Translations under genes and position numbers: made by a program | In this document: in pieces, positions 1-8,134 of the stretch | How the letters are laid out: each line of letters begins with the position of its first letter | Position numbering within the stretch: position 1 is the first letter of the stretch | From: JAFDZV01 sp966128725 | GTDB taxonomy: Bacteria; Bacteroidota; Ignavibacteria; OLB7 | Assembly (NCBI GenBank): GCA_966128725.1 | Contig: CBHYLN010000117.1 | Coordinates: forward strand, 1 to 16,782 | Length of the DNA: 16,782 bases | Direction: 5' to 3' | Notes under the pieces: model-generated | Seen by the model: only the letters and a program-made list of their open reading frames with translations | What the model was told of the DNA's origin: nothing | Database searches by the model: none

Positions 1-70
1 GTCCCCCCATCGGACTCTGTCGCGGCGTCCACCAATCATGAGGGCGATAGTTCCCGCGAATGATCAGTAT

Positions 71-101
71 ATGCACGGGCGCTGCAATGGCGCCCGTGCA
101 T
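71..101 (-). terminator. Hairpin terminator downstream of the VWA gene
   Basis: A perfect 12-bp inverted repeat (71-82 with 90-101, core GCACGGGCGC) encloses a 7-nt loop. It lies about 35 bp past the stop codon of the minus-strand VWA gene. It has no strong U-tract on the minus strand, so it could be a factor-assisted terminator or an mRNA 3' end stabiliser. The first 70 bases of the window hold no recognisable gene. Confidence 0.6.
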
Positions 102-135
102 TCTCGCACCACGGCCAATTCATTTCCGCCACCAG

Positions 136-1251
136 TTACCTGCGCCCACCCACGAACTTCTTCCGTCGATTCCGGATGTAGTCCACGAACACCGTCTCGC
201 CCAGATTGCTGAGCCCGGAGAAATATGCGCGACCGCTGTTGGCGCGTGTAAGCTCCTCCACGAAGTTCACCAGATACGGATCGTCGGTTACCATGAACGT
301 GGTGATCGTGATTCCCTCGCGACGGCAGGCCACCGCTTCGTCCAACGTCTTGTTGACGATTTTCGGGTCCAGCCCGAACGAGTTCTTGTACAGGCGGCCG
401 TTGCTCTCGAAGATGGCCGACGGCTTTCCGTCGGTGATCATGAAGATCTGCTTGTTGGCGCCGCCCTTGCGCTTCAGCAACTGGCGGGCAAGCTGCAGGC
501 CGGCCCGCGTATTCGTATGGAACGGACCCACCGAAACGAACGGAAGCTCGTGTACGTTCACTTCGCGGGCCTCGTCGCCAAACAGAAGCACGTGCAGCCG
601 GTCCTTCGGGTAACGGGTCATGATCAGCTCCGACAGGGCAAGCGCAACCTGTTTGGCGGGTGTTATGCGATCCTCGCCGTACAGGATCATCGAGTGCGAG
701 ATATCCAGCATCAGCACTGTGGCCACGTTTGTGGTGTGCTCGGTCTCATGCACGCGGATGTCATCTTCCTGGAGCGAAAAGTGCTCCAGATCGCTCTGGC
801 GGCGCAGTGCGTTGGAGAGTGTGCTGGTTGCGTCGATGTTGGAGGATTGATCGCCGAACTCGTACTCACGCAGATCGCCGGTGCGTTCCACGCCCGAACC
901 GGTGTGCGGAGTCTCGTGCTGCCCGGAGCCGGACTTCTTCAACGATGTGAATACCTCGCGCAGGGCGTCGTGGCGTATGCGCTGTGTCCCGCGCGGCGTA
1001 AGGCTCATGCCGCCATCACCATCACGATTCTCGCGAATCAGCCCGGCGCTCTTAAGCTGGTCGATAAACTCCTGCATGGTCATATCGCCCAGGATGCCGT
1101 AGCGCTCGTCCAGCCGGCTCATCCAGTCAAGCGCCTCGTCAACATCACCGCTGGTTTTCGTCAGCAGATAACTGAACAGTCGCGTCAACTGCTCCAGGCG
1201 CCCCTCGCGGGAGAGTGCGTCGTCGGTCCATTCGTGATAACGTATGATCAT
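136..1251 (-). CDS. VWA (von Willebrand factor A) domain protein with intact MIDAS
   Basis: This is a 371-residue cytoplasmic protein with no signal peptide or membrane segment. The C-terminal half is a VWA domain with a complete metal-ion-dependent adhesion site: DISHS at 183-187, the threonine in NTRAG at 248, and the ITDG aspartate at 274. The N-terminal 170 residues are charged and helical and match no domain I can name. The layout resembles uncharacterised VWA proteins often encoded next to MoxR or magnesium-chelatase-type AAA+ ATPases, where the VWA protein is thought to act as the substrate-binding or insertion partner. That ATPase would lie outside this window if present; the upstream neighbour here is an unrelated secreted protein. 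A -7-like box (TATCTTGC, 1289-1296 minus) lies about 38 bp before the ATG, suggesting its own promoter. The VWA call is firm; the function is unknown. Confidence 0.88.
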   Translation of the reverse strand: MIIRYHEWTDDALSREGRLEQLTRLFSYLLTKTSGDVDEALDWMSRLDERYGILGDMTMQEFIDQLKSAGLIRENRDGDGGMSLTPRGTQRIRHDALREVFTSLKKSGSGQHETPHTGSGVERTGDLREYEFGDQSSNIDATSTLSNALRRQSDLEHFSLQEDDIRVHETEHTTNVATVLMLDISHSMILYGEDRITPAKQVALALSELIMTRYPKDRLHVLLFGDEAREVNVHELPFVSVGPFHTNTRAGLQLARQLLKRKGGANKQIFMITDGKPSAIFESNGRLYKNSFGLDPKIVNKTLDEAVACRREGITITTFMVTDDPYLVNFVEELTRANSGRAYFSGLSNLGETVFVDYIRNRRKKFVGGRR

Positions 1252-1288
1252 GGTTCGTGCGGGTTGTCCAAGCCAATCGGAATGCCAC

Positions 1289-1296
1289 GCAAGATA
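1289..1296 (-). promoter_or_regulatory. Candidate -7 box upstream of the VWA gene
   Basis: On the minus strand this reads TATCTTGC, close to the Bacteroidota -7 consensus TAnnTTTG. It lies about 38 bp upstream of the ATG. I see no matching -33 element at 19-21 bp, so the call rests on the box alone. Confidence 0.3.
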
Positions 1297-1391
1297 CGTG
1301 CCTGCGGCGTTGGTATTGTGTGTGGGTCAAGCCTGGGGCTCAGTTTGGAATGCTGTCTGGCCCGAATGTGTACGGGATGTGGGCAAACAAC

Positions 1392-1422
1392 AATGCCGGG
1401 CTCCACATCGGAACCCGGCATT
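1392..1422 (-). terminator. Hairpin terminator after the small secreted protein gene
   Basis: The arms AATGCCGGG (1392-1400) and CCCGGCATT (1414-1422) pair perfectly. The stem extends inward by three more pairs past one C-A mismatch, leaving a 5-nt loop. It lies about 55 bp beyond the stop of the minus-strand gene ending at 1476 and separates it from the VWA gene. Confidence 0.65.
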
Positions 1423-1475
1423 ACATGTCCGGCAATAGATTCCCGAAACCAACCGACGTTCGGCTGCGCCCGCGC

Positions 1476-1922
1476 TTACTCGTGATAGATCATCAACGCA
1501 TAATGCGCCGCGCTGTAGCCGTCGGCATACTTGTGTGCCTTGATCACGAACTTGTACAGGCTGGTCTCCTTGGGTTGGAGCGCCACGGCAGGGATCGCGT
1601 CATCGGTGTCGTCCTTCTTCACCTGCACCCACTCGCCGTCAACTTCCTTGAACACGTAGATATCAAGATCCTCCACGCGGTCGTCGGCGATGGCAATAGC
1701 CCCATAGGTCCAATCGCTGGAGAGATACCGCTGGGTTTCCTTCTCACCGGCAACGATGTCCATCTCGATTCGGACAACCTCGTAGTTCTTCTTCTCGAGC
1801 CGCTCAACCACCGCGTTGGCACGCTCGATGATCGAGCCCATCGACGTTCCGTCGTCGCGTTGCGCAAACGCCGTATGAGTCACGAGCAAGGCAAATGCAA
1901 TACCGAACCAGATCGACTTCAT
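1476..1922 (-). CDS. Small secreted protein of unknown function
   Basis: This is a 148-residue protein with a clear Sec signal peptide: MKSIW, a hydrophobic core, then THTAFA cleaved before QRDDG at about residue 20. The ATG at 1922 was chosen over an upstream in-frame ATG because it opens the signal peptide and has AGGGAG as ribosome binding site just upstream. The mature part begins with a charged helical stretch (about 28-60). A beta-rich segment follows, with a DLDIYVF strand (86-92) and a C-terminal ALMIYHE strand. That strand pattern recalls bacterial pre-peptidase C-terminal (PPC)-type beta-sandwiches, but this is only a resemblance. A candidate -7 box TAGTTTCG lies at 1973-1980 (minus). 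It probably resides in the periplasm or is released. There are no cysteines in the mature form, unlike the four genes upstream of it. Confidence 0.75.
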   Translation of the reverse strand: MKSIWFGIAFALLVTHTAFAQRDDGTSMGSIIERANAVVERLEKKNYEVVRIEMDIVAGEKETQRYLSSDWTYGAIAIADDRVEDLDIYVFKEVDGEWVQVKKDDTDDAIPAVALQPKETSLYKFVIKAHKYADGYSAAHYALMIYHE

Positions 1923-1972
1923 GGAGAACTCCCTGTATTGATTCCGGTAACAACAGGCCATAAAGGCATCGC

Positions 1973-1980
1973 CGAAACTA
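1973..1980 (-). promoter_or_regulatory. Candidate -7 box for the small secreted protein gene
   Basis: The minus strand reads TAGTTTCG, one base off TAnnTTTG and nearly the same as the TAGTTTTG upstream of the fourth cysteine-rich gene. Transcription would start about 44 nt before the ATG at 1922. No clear -33 motif was found. Confidence 0.4.
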
Positions 1981-2051
1981 CACATTCTTTGGAAAGATCG
2001 TGCGTCTCGGCGGCCATTGTTCGCATGTGTTATTCGGACCGAGTCCGTGTC

Positions 2052-2465
2052 CTAACAGTATGTCAGCGTGATCTCGACGCAGCCGTTGACATCAAATCCA
2101 GCGTCAACCTTTATGCAGCAACCGTTCACTTGGCTGACCACCGGGTTGCCTGGCGTGGCGAACGTGATGCCTCCGTCGATGGTGGCGCCGATAAAGGCCG
2201 GGGCCGGCGGGCACGGGCTGGTTGTGATGAGCGGCTGGTTGGGGTATATGCCTGCCTCAAGCGGAATTGTGAACGAGCCAAACCCACCGTTCCACTTCGT
2301 GGTGACCGTAATCGGGAAACATGCATCCGGGATGCCGAGGGCGTTAATGCTCCAAGTGCAGCAGTTGAAGTTCTGTTGTGCCTTGGCGGTCTGGCTGATC
2401 CCGGCCAGCATGACAAGGGCGAAGAGAGCGGCGCATAGCGGTGCGATACGTATTCCCTGCTTCAT
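2052..2465 (-). CDS. Cysteine-rich secreted protein, tandem family copy A (most divergent)
   Basis: This is a 137-residue exported protein. A signal peptide ends at TAKAQ (about 29), and the mature domain is about 108 residues. The ATG at 2465 was chosen because AGGAGA precedes it and it starts the signal peptide. Mature cysteines are at 35, 36, 49, 85, 116, 117, 129 and 137, giving CC-x12-C-x35-C-x30-CC-x11-C-x7-C with Cys as the last residue. It shares CFP, W-x-G, PCPP-x-P, DGG and VNGCC with the three upstream paralogues but is clearly the most diverged, and it lacks their WWNFP and GCIIVY-x-RPC motifs. It has a fifth cysteine-like position inside the signal peptide (Cys11), probably irrelevant. 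I recognise no named family. The alternating polar and hydrophobic pattern suggests an all-beta, disulfide-stabilised or metal-binding domain. Confidence 0.8.
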   Translation of the reverse strand: MKQGIRIAPLCAALFALVMLAGISQTAKAQQNFNCCTWSINALGIPDACFPITVTTKWNGGFGSFTIPLEAGIYPNQPLITTSPCPPAPAFIGATIDGGITFATPGNPVVSQVNGCCIKVDAGFDVNGCVEITLTYC

Positions 2466-2590
2466 TGTCGTATCTCCTGTTGAATGTTCGGGTACGATGC
2501 GAATGCCTGTGATTGAGCGGAAGGTTGTTGATGACGGTTGCTCACCACGGGCCGGGCGCTTGTACGGCAACCCGCTGCCAACACGCACAA

Positions 2591-2633
2591 CATGCCTATA
2601 GCTCAAGCTCCGCACGAGTACATGATTGGGTAC
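2591..2633 (-). promoter_or_regulatory. Upstream element of copy A (weaker version)
   Basis: On the minus strand GTAC-N8-GTAC (2618-2633) is followed by TCGT, and TAGGCATG lies at 2591-2598. The GTAC half-sites and 8-bp spacer match the other copies. The spacing to the -7-like box is 15 instead of 19, and the box itself is poor. The palindrome is probably conserved; the core promoter is doubtful here. Confidence 0.35.
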
Positions 2634-2661
2634 GGTGCACGAAAGGGTACCTGGCAAACAT

Positions 2662-2691
2662 CACAGCCCGAACGGCGTCGTTCGGGCTGTG
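2662..2691 (-). terminator. Hairpin terminator after copy B
   Basis: A perfect 12-bp inverted repeat (2662-2673 with 2680-2691, CAGCCCGAAC core) extends to 13 bp with a 4-nt loop. It lies 45 bp past the stop of the minus-strand gene ending at 2737 and isolates copy B from copy A. Confidence 0.7.
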
Positions 2692-2736
2692 TACAGGCGA
2701 ATCAATCGGGCGAGGCAGTCGCAATGGTATGCGATA

Positions 2737-3147
2737 TCAGCAGGGCCTGATGTAGACGATGATGCATCCATTGGCGTCCACGCCGATGCGCACCCACAGG
2801 CAACAGCCATTCACCTGATACCGTGCCGGGAAGTTGAACCAGGCCAACGTGACGCCGGCGTCAAGCGATGCCCAGAAGAACTGTGCCGGTACGGGCGGGC
2901 ATGGTGCCGCGCCAACAGGATATACGAATACGCCGTTGCCCGGCACCGGATCGGTCTGTGTGCCCGAGCTCCAGCGCGAGGTAAGACGCAGCGGGAAACA
3001 GGTTGCGCCAACACCGGCGACGTCGATGGTGTAACGGCAGCAGGCATTGGCAATGGGACCCTGTGCAGCCGCTTGATTCCCGATGAGGGCGAACGTGCCG
3101 ATCAGGAGCGCGATCACCAGCAATGAGCGGAGAAAATGACGAGCCAT
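2737..3147 (-). CDS. Cysteine-rich secreted protein, tandem family copy B
   Basis: This is a 136-residue protein. An Arg-containing n-region and hydrophobic core are followed by a QAAAQ cleavage site (about 28), leaving a mature domain of about 108 residues. A strong ribosome binding site (GGAGG) precedes the ATG. Cysteines are at 36, 37, 50, 83, 115, 116, 128 and 136, with the spacing CC-x12-C-x32-C-x31-CC-x11-C-x7-C, identical to copy D. Shared blocks include IDVAG, CFPLRL, PGNGVF, PCPPVPAQF, VNGCC and GCIIVYIRPC. It departs from C and D in having FNFP where they have WNFP. I do not recognise the family. The cell context is periplasm or outside; the cysteines imply an oxidising compartment or metal ligation. 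Confidence 0.85.
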   Translation of the reverse strand: MARHFLRSLLVIALLIGTFALIGNQAAAQGPIANACCRYTIDVAGVGATCFPLRLTSRWSSGTQTDPVPGNGVFVYPVGAAPCPPVPAQFFWASLDAGVTLAWFNFPARYQVNGCCLWVRIGVDANGCIIVYIRPC

Positions 3148-3304
3148 GACAAACCTCCAAGTGGATTAGGTTGTATGCGGCGATGGGGGGAAGGCGCAGC
3201 GTTGTAGTGATGGTCAGTTGTCGAGCCCGCAACCCGGGCACACGATGCGTCCTCGCGAACGTTGGCGCTGGGCATGCGGATTGGTCGGTACTGGAACCAC
3301 GATA

Positions 3305-3353
3305 CCAACCTATCGCTCACACGGGTGGCGTACCAGTACATGTTTGTGCACCC
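3305..3353 (-). promoter_or_regulatory. Conserved promoter/operator element of copy B
   Basis: On the minus strand GTGC-N8-GTAC (3336-3351) is followed by TGGT, then exactly 19 bp to TAGGTTGG (3305-3312), similar to the Bacteroidota -7 box TAnnTTTG. The same layout stands before copies C and D. Predicted transcription start is near 3298, giving a leader of about 150 nt. The rest of the 3148-3530 gap holds this leader and the terminator of copy C; I see no gene in it. Confidence 0.5.
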
Positions 3354-3427
3354 GGGTTCGGCATCACCATCGGGCACATAAGCGTGACCATTGCTTGAGC
3401 GAGGAGGGTTGTTGCGGGCATAAACGA

Positions 3428-3460
3428 GAACATCCCGAGCGCGAATGGCTCGGGATGTTC
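3428..3460 (-). terminator. Hairpin terminator after copy C
   Basis: A perfect 13-bp inverted repeat (3428-3440 with 3448-3460, CATCCCGAGC core) has a 7-nt loop. It lies about 70 bp past the stop codon of the minus-strand gene ending at 3531. On the minus strand it is followed by TCGTTTATG, a weak U-tract. Confidence 0.75.
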
Positions 3461-3530
3461 AATTCTCGTAGCACCGTGTGTACACTCCATGTTGTCCCTG
3501 CATGGGGGCACGTCGGGGCCTACTGTGCTG

Positions 3531-3935
3531 TTAGCACGGGCGCATGTAGACGATGATGCAGCCAGCGGCATCAGTTGCGATGCGCAGCGTGAAGCAGCAA
3601 CCGTTCACTTTGAAGTTGGCCGGGAAGTTCCACCACGCCGTTGTGACACCGCCATCGAGCGATGCCCACCCGAACTGCGCCGGAACCGGCGGGCACGGGT
3701 TGATATTGTAGGTGAAAACGCCGTTCCCAGGAACCACATCCGTCTGGAGGATTCCGGTCCAACGAGTCGTCAGTTTAACAGGGAAGCATGCCGGATTAAA
3801 TCCAGCAGCGTCCACCGTGAATGTACAGCAGGCATTCGGAATCGGTGCCTGCGCCGAAGCCGTGCGGCTGAATACAGCAATCGCTGCAATCGCCACGGCC
3901 AATACGGCGAAGAACTTCGCGAAAGAACGCAACAT
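3531..3935 (-). CDS. Cysteine-rich secreted protein, tandem family copy C
   Basis: This is a 134-residue protein. A signal peptide with LRSFAKFF n-region is nearly shared with copy D; cleavage is predicted at TASAQ (about 28). CGGGAG precedes the ATG as ribosome binding site. Cysteines are at 36, 37, 50, 81, 113, 114, 126 and 134: CC-x12-C-x30-C-x31-CC-x11-C-x7-C, ending in Cys. Nearly invariant blocks shared with copy D include APIPNACCTFTVD, KLTTRWTG, NGVF, PAQFGWASL, AWWNFP, VNGCC and TDAAGCIIVY. Copies C and D are by eye roughly two-thirds identical, the closest pair in the array, implying recent duplication. A two-residue shortening before PCPP is the only indel against D. Function is unknown; a small, secreted, beta-rich, disulfide- or metal-stabilised domain is the best structural reading. 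Confidence 0.86.
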   Translation of the reverse strand: MLRSFAKFFAVLAVAIAAIAVFSRTASAQAPIPNACCTFTVDAAGFNPACFPVKLTTRWTGILQTDVVPGNGVFTYNINPCPPVPAQFGWASLDGGVTTAWWNFPANFKVNGCCFTLRIATDAAGCIIVYMRPC

Positions 3936-4127
3936 GTCGGTACTCCCGATGTGTGAGTGTGTTGAAAGTGTCCCCTGCTGAAGGAAGCCATATGGCGTAT
4001 GTGGCGGATGCGCGCGTGCTCCGCCATCAAACGATGTGATGGTTCAATCGTGCGTTACCACGTATGATCGATGGTTGCCGCAGGGGCTGGGTTGGGAGAG
4101 TGCGCCGCGGGCATCCACTGCCGCACG
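3936..4127 (-). other. Long 5' leader of copy C
   Basis: If transcription starts about 7 nt below the -7-like box, this gene has a leader of about 192 nt, the same as copy D. It holds a 7-bp stem with GC-rich loop (4002-4008 with 4020-4026) and a short self-complementary stem at its 5' end (4119-4130). No open reading frame in it is convincing. The rest of the gap up to 4322 holds the promoter element and the terminator of copy D. Confidence 0.3.
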
Positions 4128-4133
4128 GCATAC

Positions 4134-4182
4134 GCAAGCTAGTTGCCGCGCAATCGTGCGAACAGTACATGGTGATGTACCC
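4134..4182 (-). promoter_or_regulatory. Conserved promoter/operator element of copy C
   Basis: A perfect palindrome GTACAT-N4-ATGTAC lies at 4165-4180. On the minus strand it is followed by TGTT, exactly 19 bp, and TAGCTTGC at 4134-4141. The palindrome would sit just upstream of the -33 region, a normal place for an activator site. This is the cleanest of the four copies. Confidence 0.5.
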
Positions 4183-4261
4183 CTCGCCGATTCTCTTCGC
4201 GGGCCGTGTTCGTGGAGCAATCGCAGGTGATCGAATCGGTGGCAATGGAGCACCAAACAGA

Positions 4262-4291
4262 ACTCCCGGGCAGCGATCGCTGCTCGGGAGT
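4262..4291 (-). terminator. Hairpin terminator after copy D
   Basis: 13-bp arms (4262-4274 with 4279-4291) pair with one G-T wobble or mismatch around a GATC loop. It lies about 30 bp past the stop codon of the minus-strand gene ending at 4323. No long U-tract follows. Confidence 0.7.
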
Positions 4292-4322
4292 GTCATCTTC
4301 GTCGGATGTTATGATGCGCAGT

Positions 4323-4733
4323 CTAGCAAGGGCGTAGATACACGATAATGCAGCCGGCGGCATCGGTGCCGATGCGCGCGGTAATGCAGCAACCGTTGAC
4401 AAGGAAATTCATCGGGAAATTCCACCAGGCCATGGTGGCTCCGCCGTTAAGTGACGCCCAGCCGAATTGTGCCGGCGGCGGCGGGCACGGTGCAAACGTG
4501 ATCGGCAGAACAAACACGCCGTTGCCGGCGATTGGATCGCTTTGGATTCCGCCGGTCCAACGCGTGGTAAGCTTCAGCGGGAAACACGTCGCGGCAATGC
4601 CGGCAACGTCCACCGTGAATGTGCAGCAGGCATTGGGGATCGGCGCTTGCGCGCGCGCGGTCTGGCCAATCACGGCCAACGTGGCTACCACAAGGGCAAA
4701 CAATGCGAAGAACTTCGCGAAAGAACGTACCAT
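4323..4733 (-). CDS. Cysteine-rich secreted protein, tandem family copy D
   Basis: This is a 136-residue protein. An RSFAKFF n-region, a long hydrophobic core and TARAQ (cleavage about 28) form the signal peptide. CGGAG upstream of the ATG acts as ribosome binding site. Cysteines are at 36, 37, 50, 83, 115, 116, 128 and 136 (CC-x12-C-x32-C-x31-CC-x11-C-x7-C), and the last residue is Cys. A Pro-rich PCPPPPAQFGW turn separates two beta-rich halves. It is the first gene of the four-gene array in transcription direction, but it has its own promoter-like element and terminator, so it is probably monocistronic. Closest to copy C. I do not recognise the family and assign no function. Confidence 0.86.
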   Translation of the reverse strand: MVRSFAKFFALFALVVATLAVIGQTARAQAPIPNACCTFTVDVAGIAATCFPLKLTTRWTGGIQSDPIAGNGVFVLPITFAPCPPPPAQFGWASLNGGATMAWWNFPMNFLVNGCCITARIGTDAAGCIIVYLRPC

Positions 4734-4925
4734 AACAGTGCTCCGGGTGTGAGTGATGCTCTTCTGGCGCCCGCAACCGCGGCGCGTGAATGCGTCGAAC
4801 GCGTGCCGTGACAGTTGCCTGCAAGGCCAACGGCCAAATCTCCCGTAGATACCACTCGTGCGAGCGGTGGCTGAGATGGGGTGCGAGCTGAAAGAGCGGC
4901 CCGATCAAGGATTTCCTGATCGAAA
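4734..4925 (-). other. Long 5' leader of copy D
   Basis: Predicted leader of about 192 nt between the inferred start (near 4925) and the ATG at 4733, matching copy C in length. A stem (CGATCA at 4902-4907 with TGATCG at 4917-4922, extended inside by GGA/TCC) sits at its 5' end. Leaders this long can carry regulation or stability elements. I see no gene here. Confidence 0.3.
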
Positions 4926-4931
4926 CCGTGA

Positions 4932-4980
4932 CAAAACTATCGCCATCACATCGCGCGTAACAGTACATGGTGATGGACCC
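4932..4980 (-). promoter_or_regulatory. Conserved promoter/operator element of copy D
   Basis: On the minus strand GTCC-N8-GTAC (4963-4978) is followed by TGTT, exactly 19 bp, and TAGTTTTG at 4932-4939, a full match to the Bacteroidota -7 consensus TAnnTTTG. This is the best core promoter of the four and anchors the interpretation of the others. Confidence 0.55.
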
Positions 4981-5046
4981 CCCCAGTCCGCGAGGTAGGT
5001 AATAGGTAATCGGGGCTGCTGCGCGACAGTATTGCTCTCAACAAAA

Positions 5047-5077
5047 ACGCCCCGACTCCTATATGGAATCGGGGCGT
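5047..5077 (-). terminator. Intrinsic terminator of clpC
   Basis: The arms ACGCCCCGA (5047-5055) and TCGGGGCGT (5069-5077) pair perfectly, and the stem continues inward past one mismatch to a TATAT loop. On the minus strand the stem is followed by TTTTTGTT, a proper U-tract. This is the most canonical rho-independent terminator in the window. Confidence 0.85.
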
Positions 5078-5120
5078 GCATTGATACGTCGTTCGGCCGT
5101 GGGTTGCCGGACCCAGCTCT

Positions 5121-7745
<2,625 letters not shown>

Positions 7746-8134
7746 CTGATTATTCCTTCGCCGCCGCGTGGCTCAGCATGTGGGCTGCGGGGCTAATGAG
7801 TGATTGCATACGTCAGGTATTCACGTCGGTTGGCCGCAGTGCCGATTCGTTTGCGTCGGCTGTCTGAAGACCTACCTATCAGTTACCGGCGGAGCGTTCA
7901 ATGACAAAATGCGCTCCAACTCGATTTCGTTCCGCCGGTGCTGCCGCTGTCGGCATTTCACGATACGTCCGGCGTTGTCCGCCGGGGTTTGTGGGTGCCC
8001 TATGTTACGGGACACCGACAACATATACACGTGTTCCTATCATCGGTTTCACCGAAACTTGGCCATCAAATCGTTCATGCACATACTTGTTCCGTCTGCG
8101 GCCGGTGACAAGCCCGACCATCGATTGTTCGCGG
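7746..8134. other. 389-bp intergenic region upstream of clpC
   Basis: This gap lies between the T9SS propeller gene (ends 8135, minus) and clpC (starts 7745, minus). It should hold the end signals of the former and the promoter of the latter. I find an inverted repeat (7891-7917) and a weak promoter candidate, but no strong terminator for the propeller gene. Two open frames on the plus strand cross the area; they are Cys/Arg/His-rich with no start signals and look like chance. Confidence 0.5.
7871..7917 (-). promoter_or_regulatory. Candidate clpC promoter overlapped by an inverted repeat
   Basis: On the minus strand TTG (7899-7901), 20 bp, then TAGGTAGG (7871-7878) resembles a Bacteroidota-type promoter only loosely. 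An overlapping alternative is TTTTG, 19 bp, TAACTGAT. The inverted repeat GGAGCG-N15-CGCTCC (7891-7896 with 7912-7917) straddles the -33 position and could be a repressor site. It does not match CIRCE or the CtsR heptad repeat. It lies about 125-170 bp from the ATG. Confidence 0.25.

Noticed and set aside
2035..2047. Short hairpin CGGAC-CGA-GTCCG downstream of copy A
   Set aside because: Only five base pairs and no U-tract; too weak to call a terminator.
1257..2438. 393-codon plus-strand open frame across the left genes
   Set aside because: It runs antisense over two genes with good signal peptides and ribosome binding sites, and across their terminator and promoter regions.
2052..4733. CRISPR-like or integron-like reading of the regularly spaced array
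   Set aside because: The periodicity of about 400-800 bp is that of duplicated genes with their control regions; no short direct repeats with spacers or attachment sites were seen.
4447..4968. Minus-strand frame beginning MYCYARC at the conserved element of copy D, similar starts MYC/MYW at copies C and B
   Set aside because: The shared ATGTAC is part of the palindromic element; the downstream peptides do not resemble one another, and copy A's version stops after six codons.
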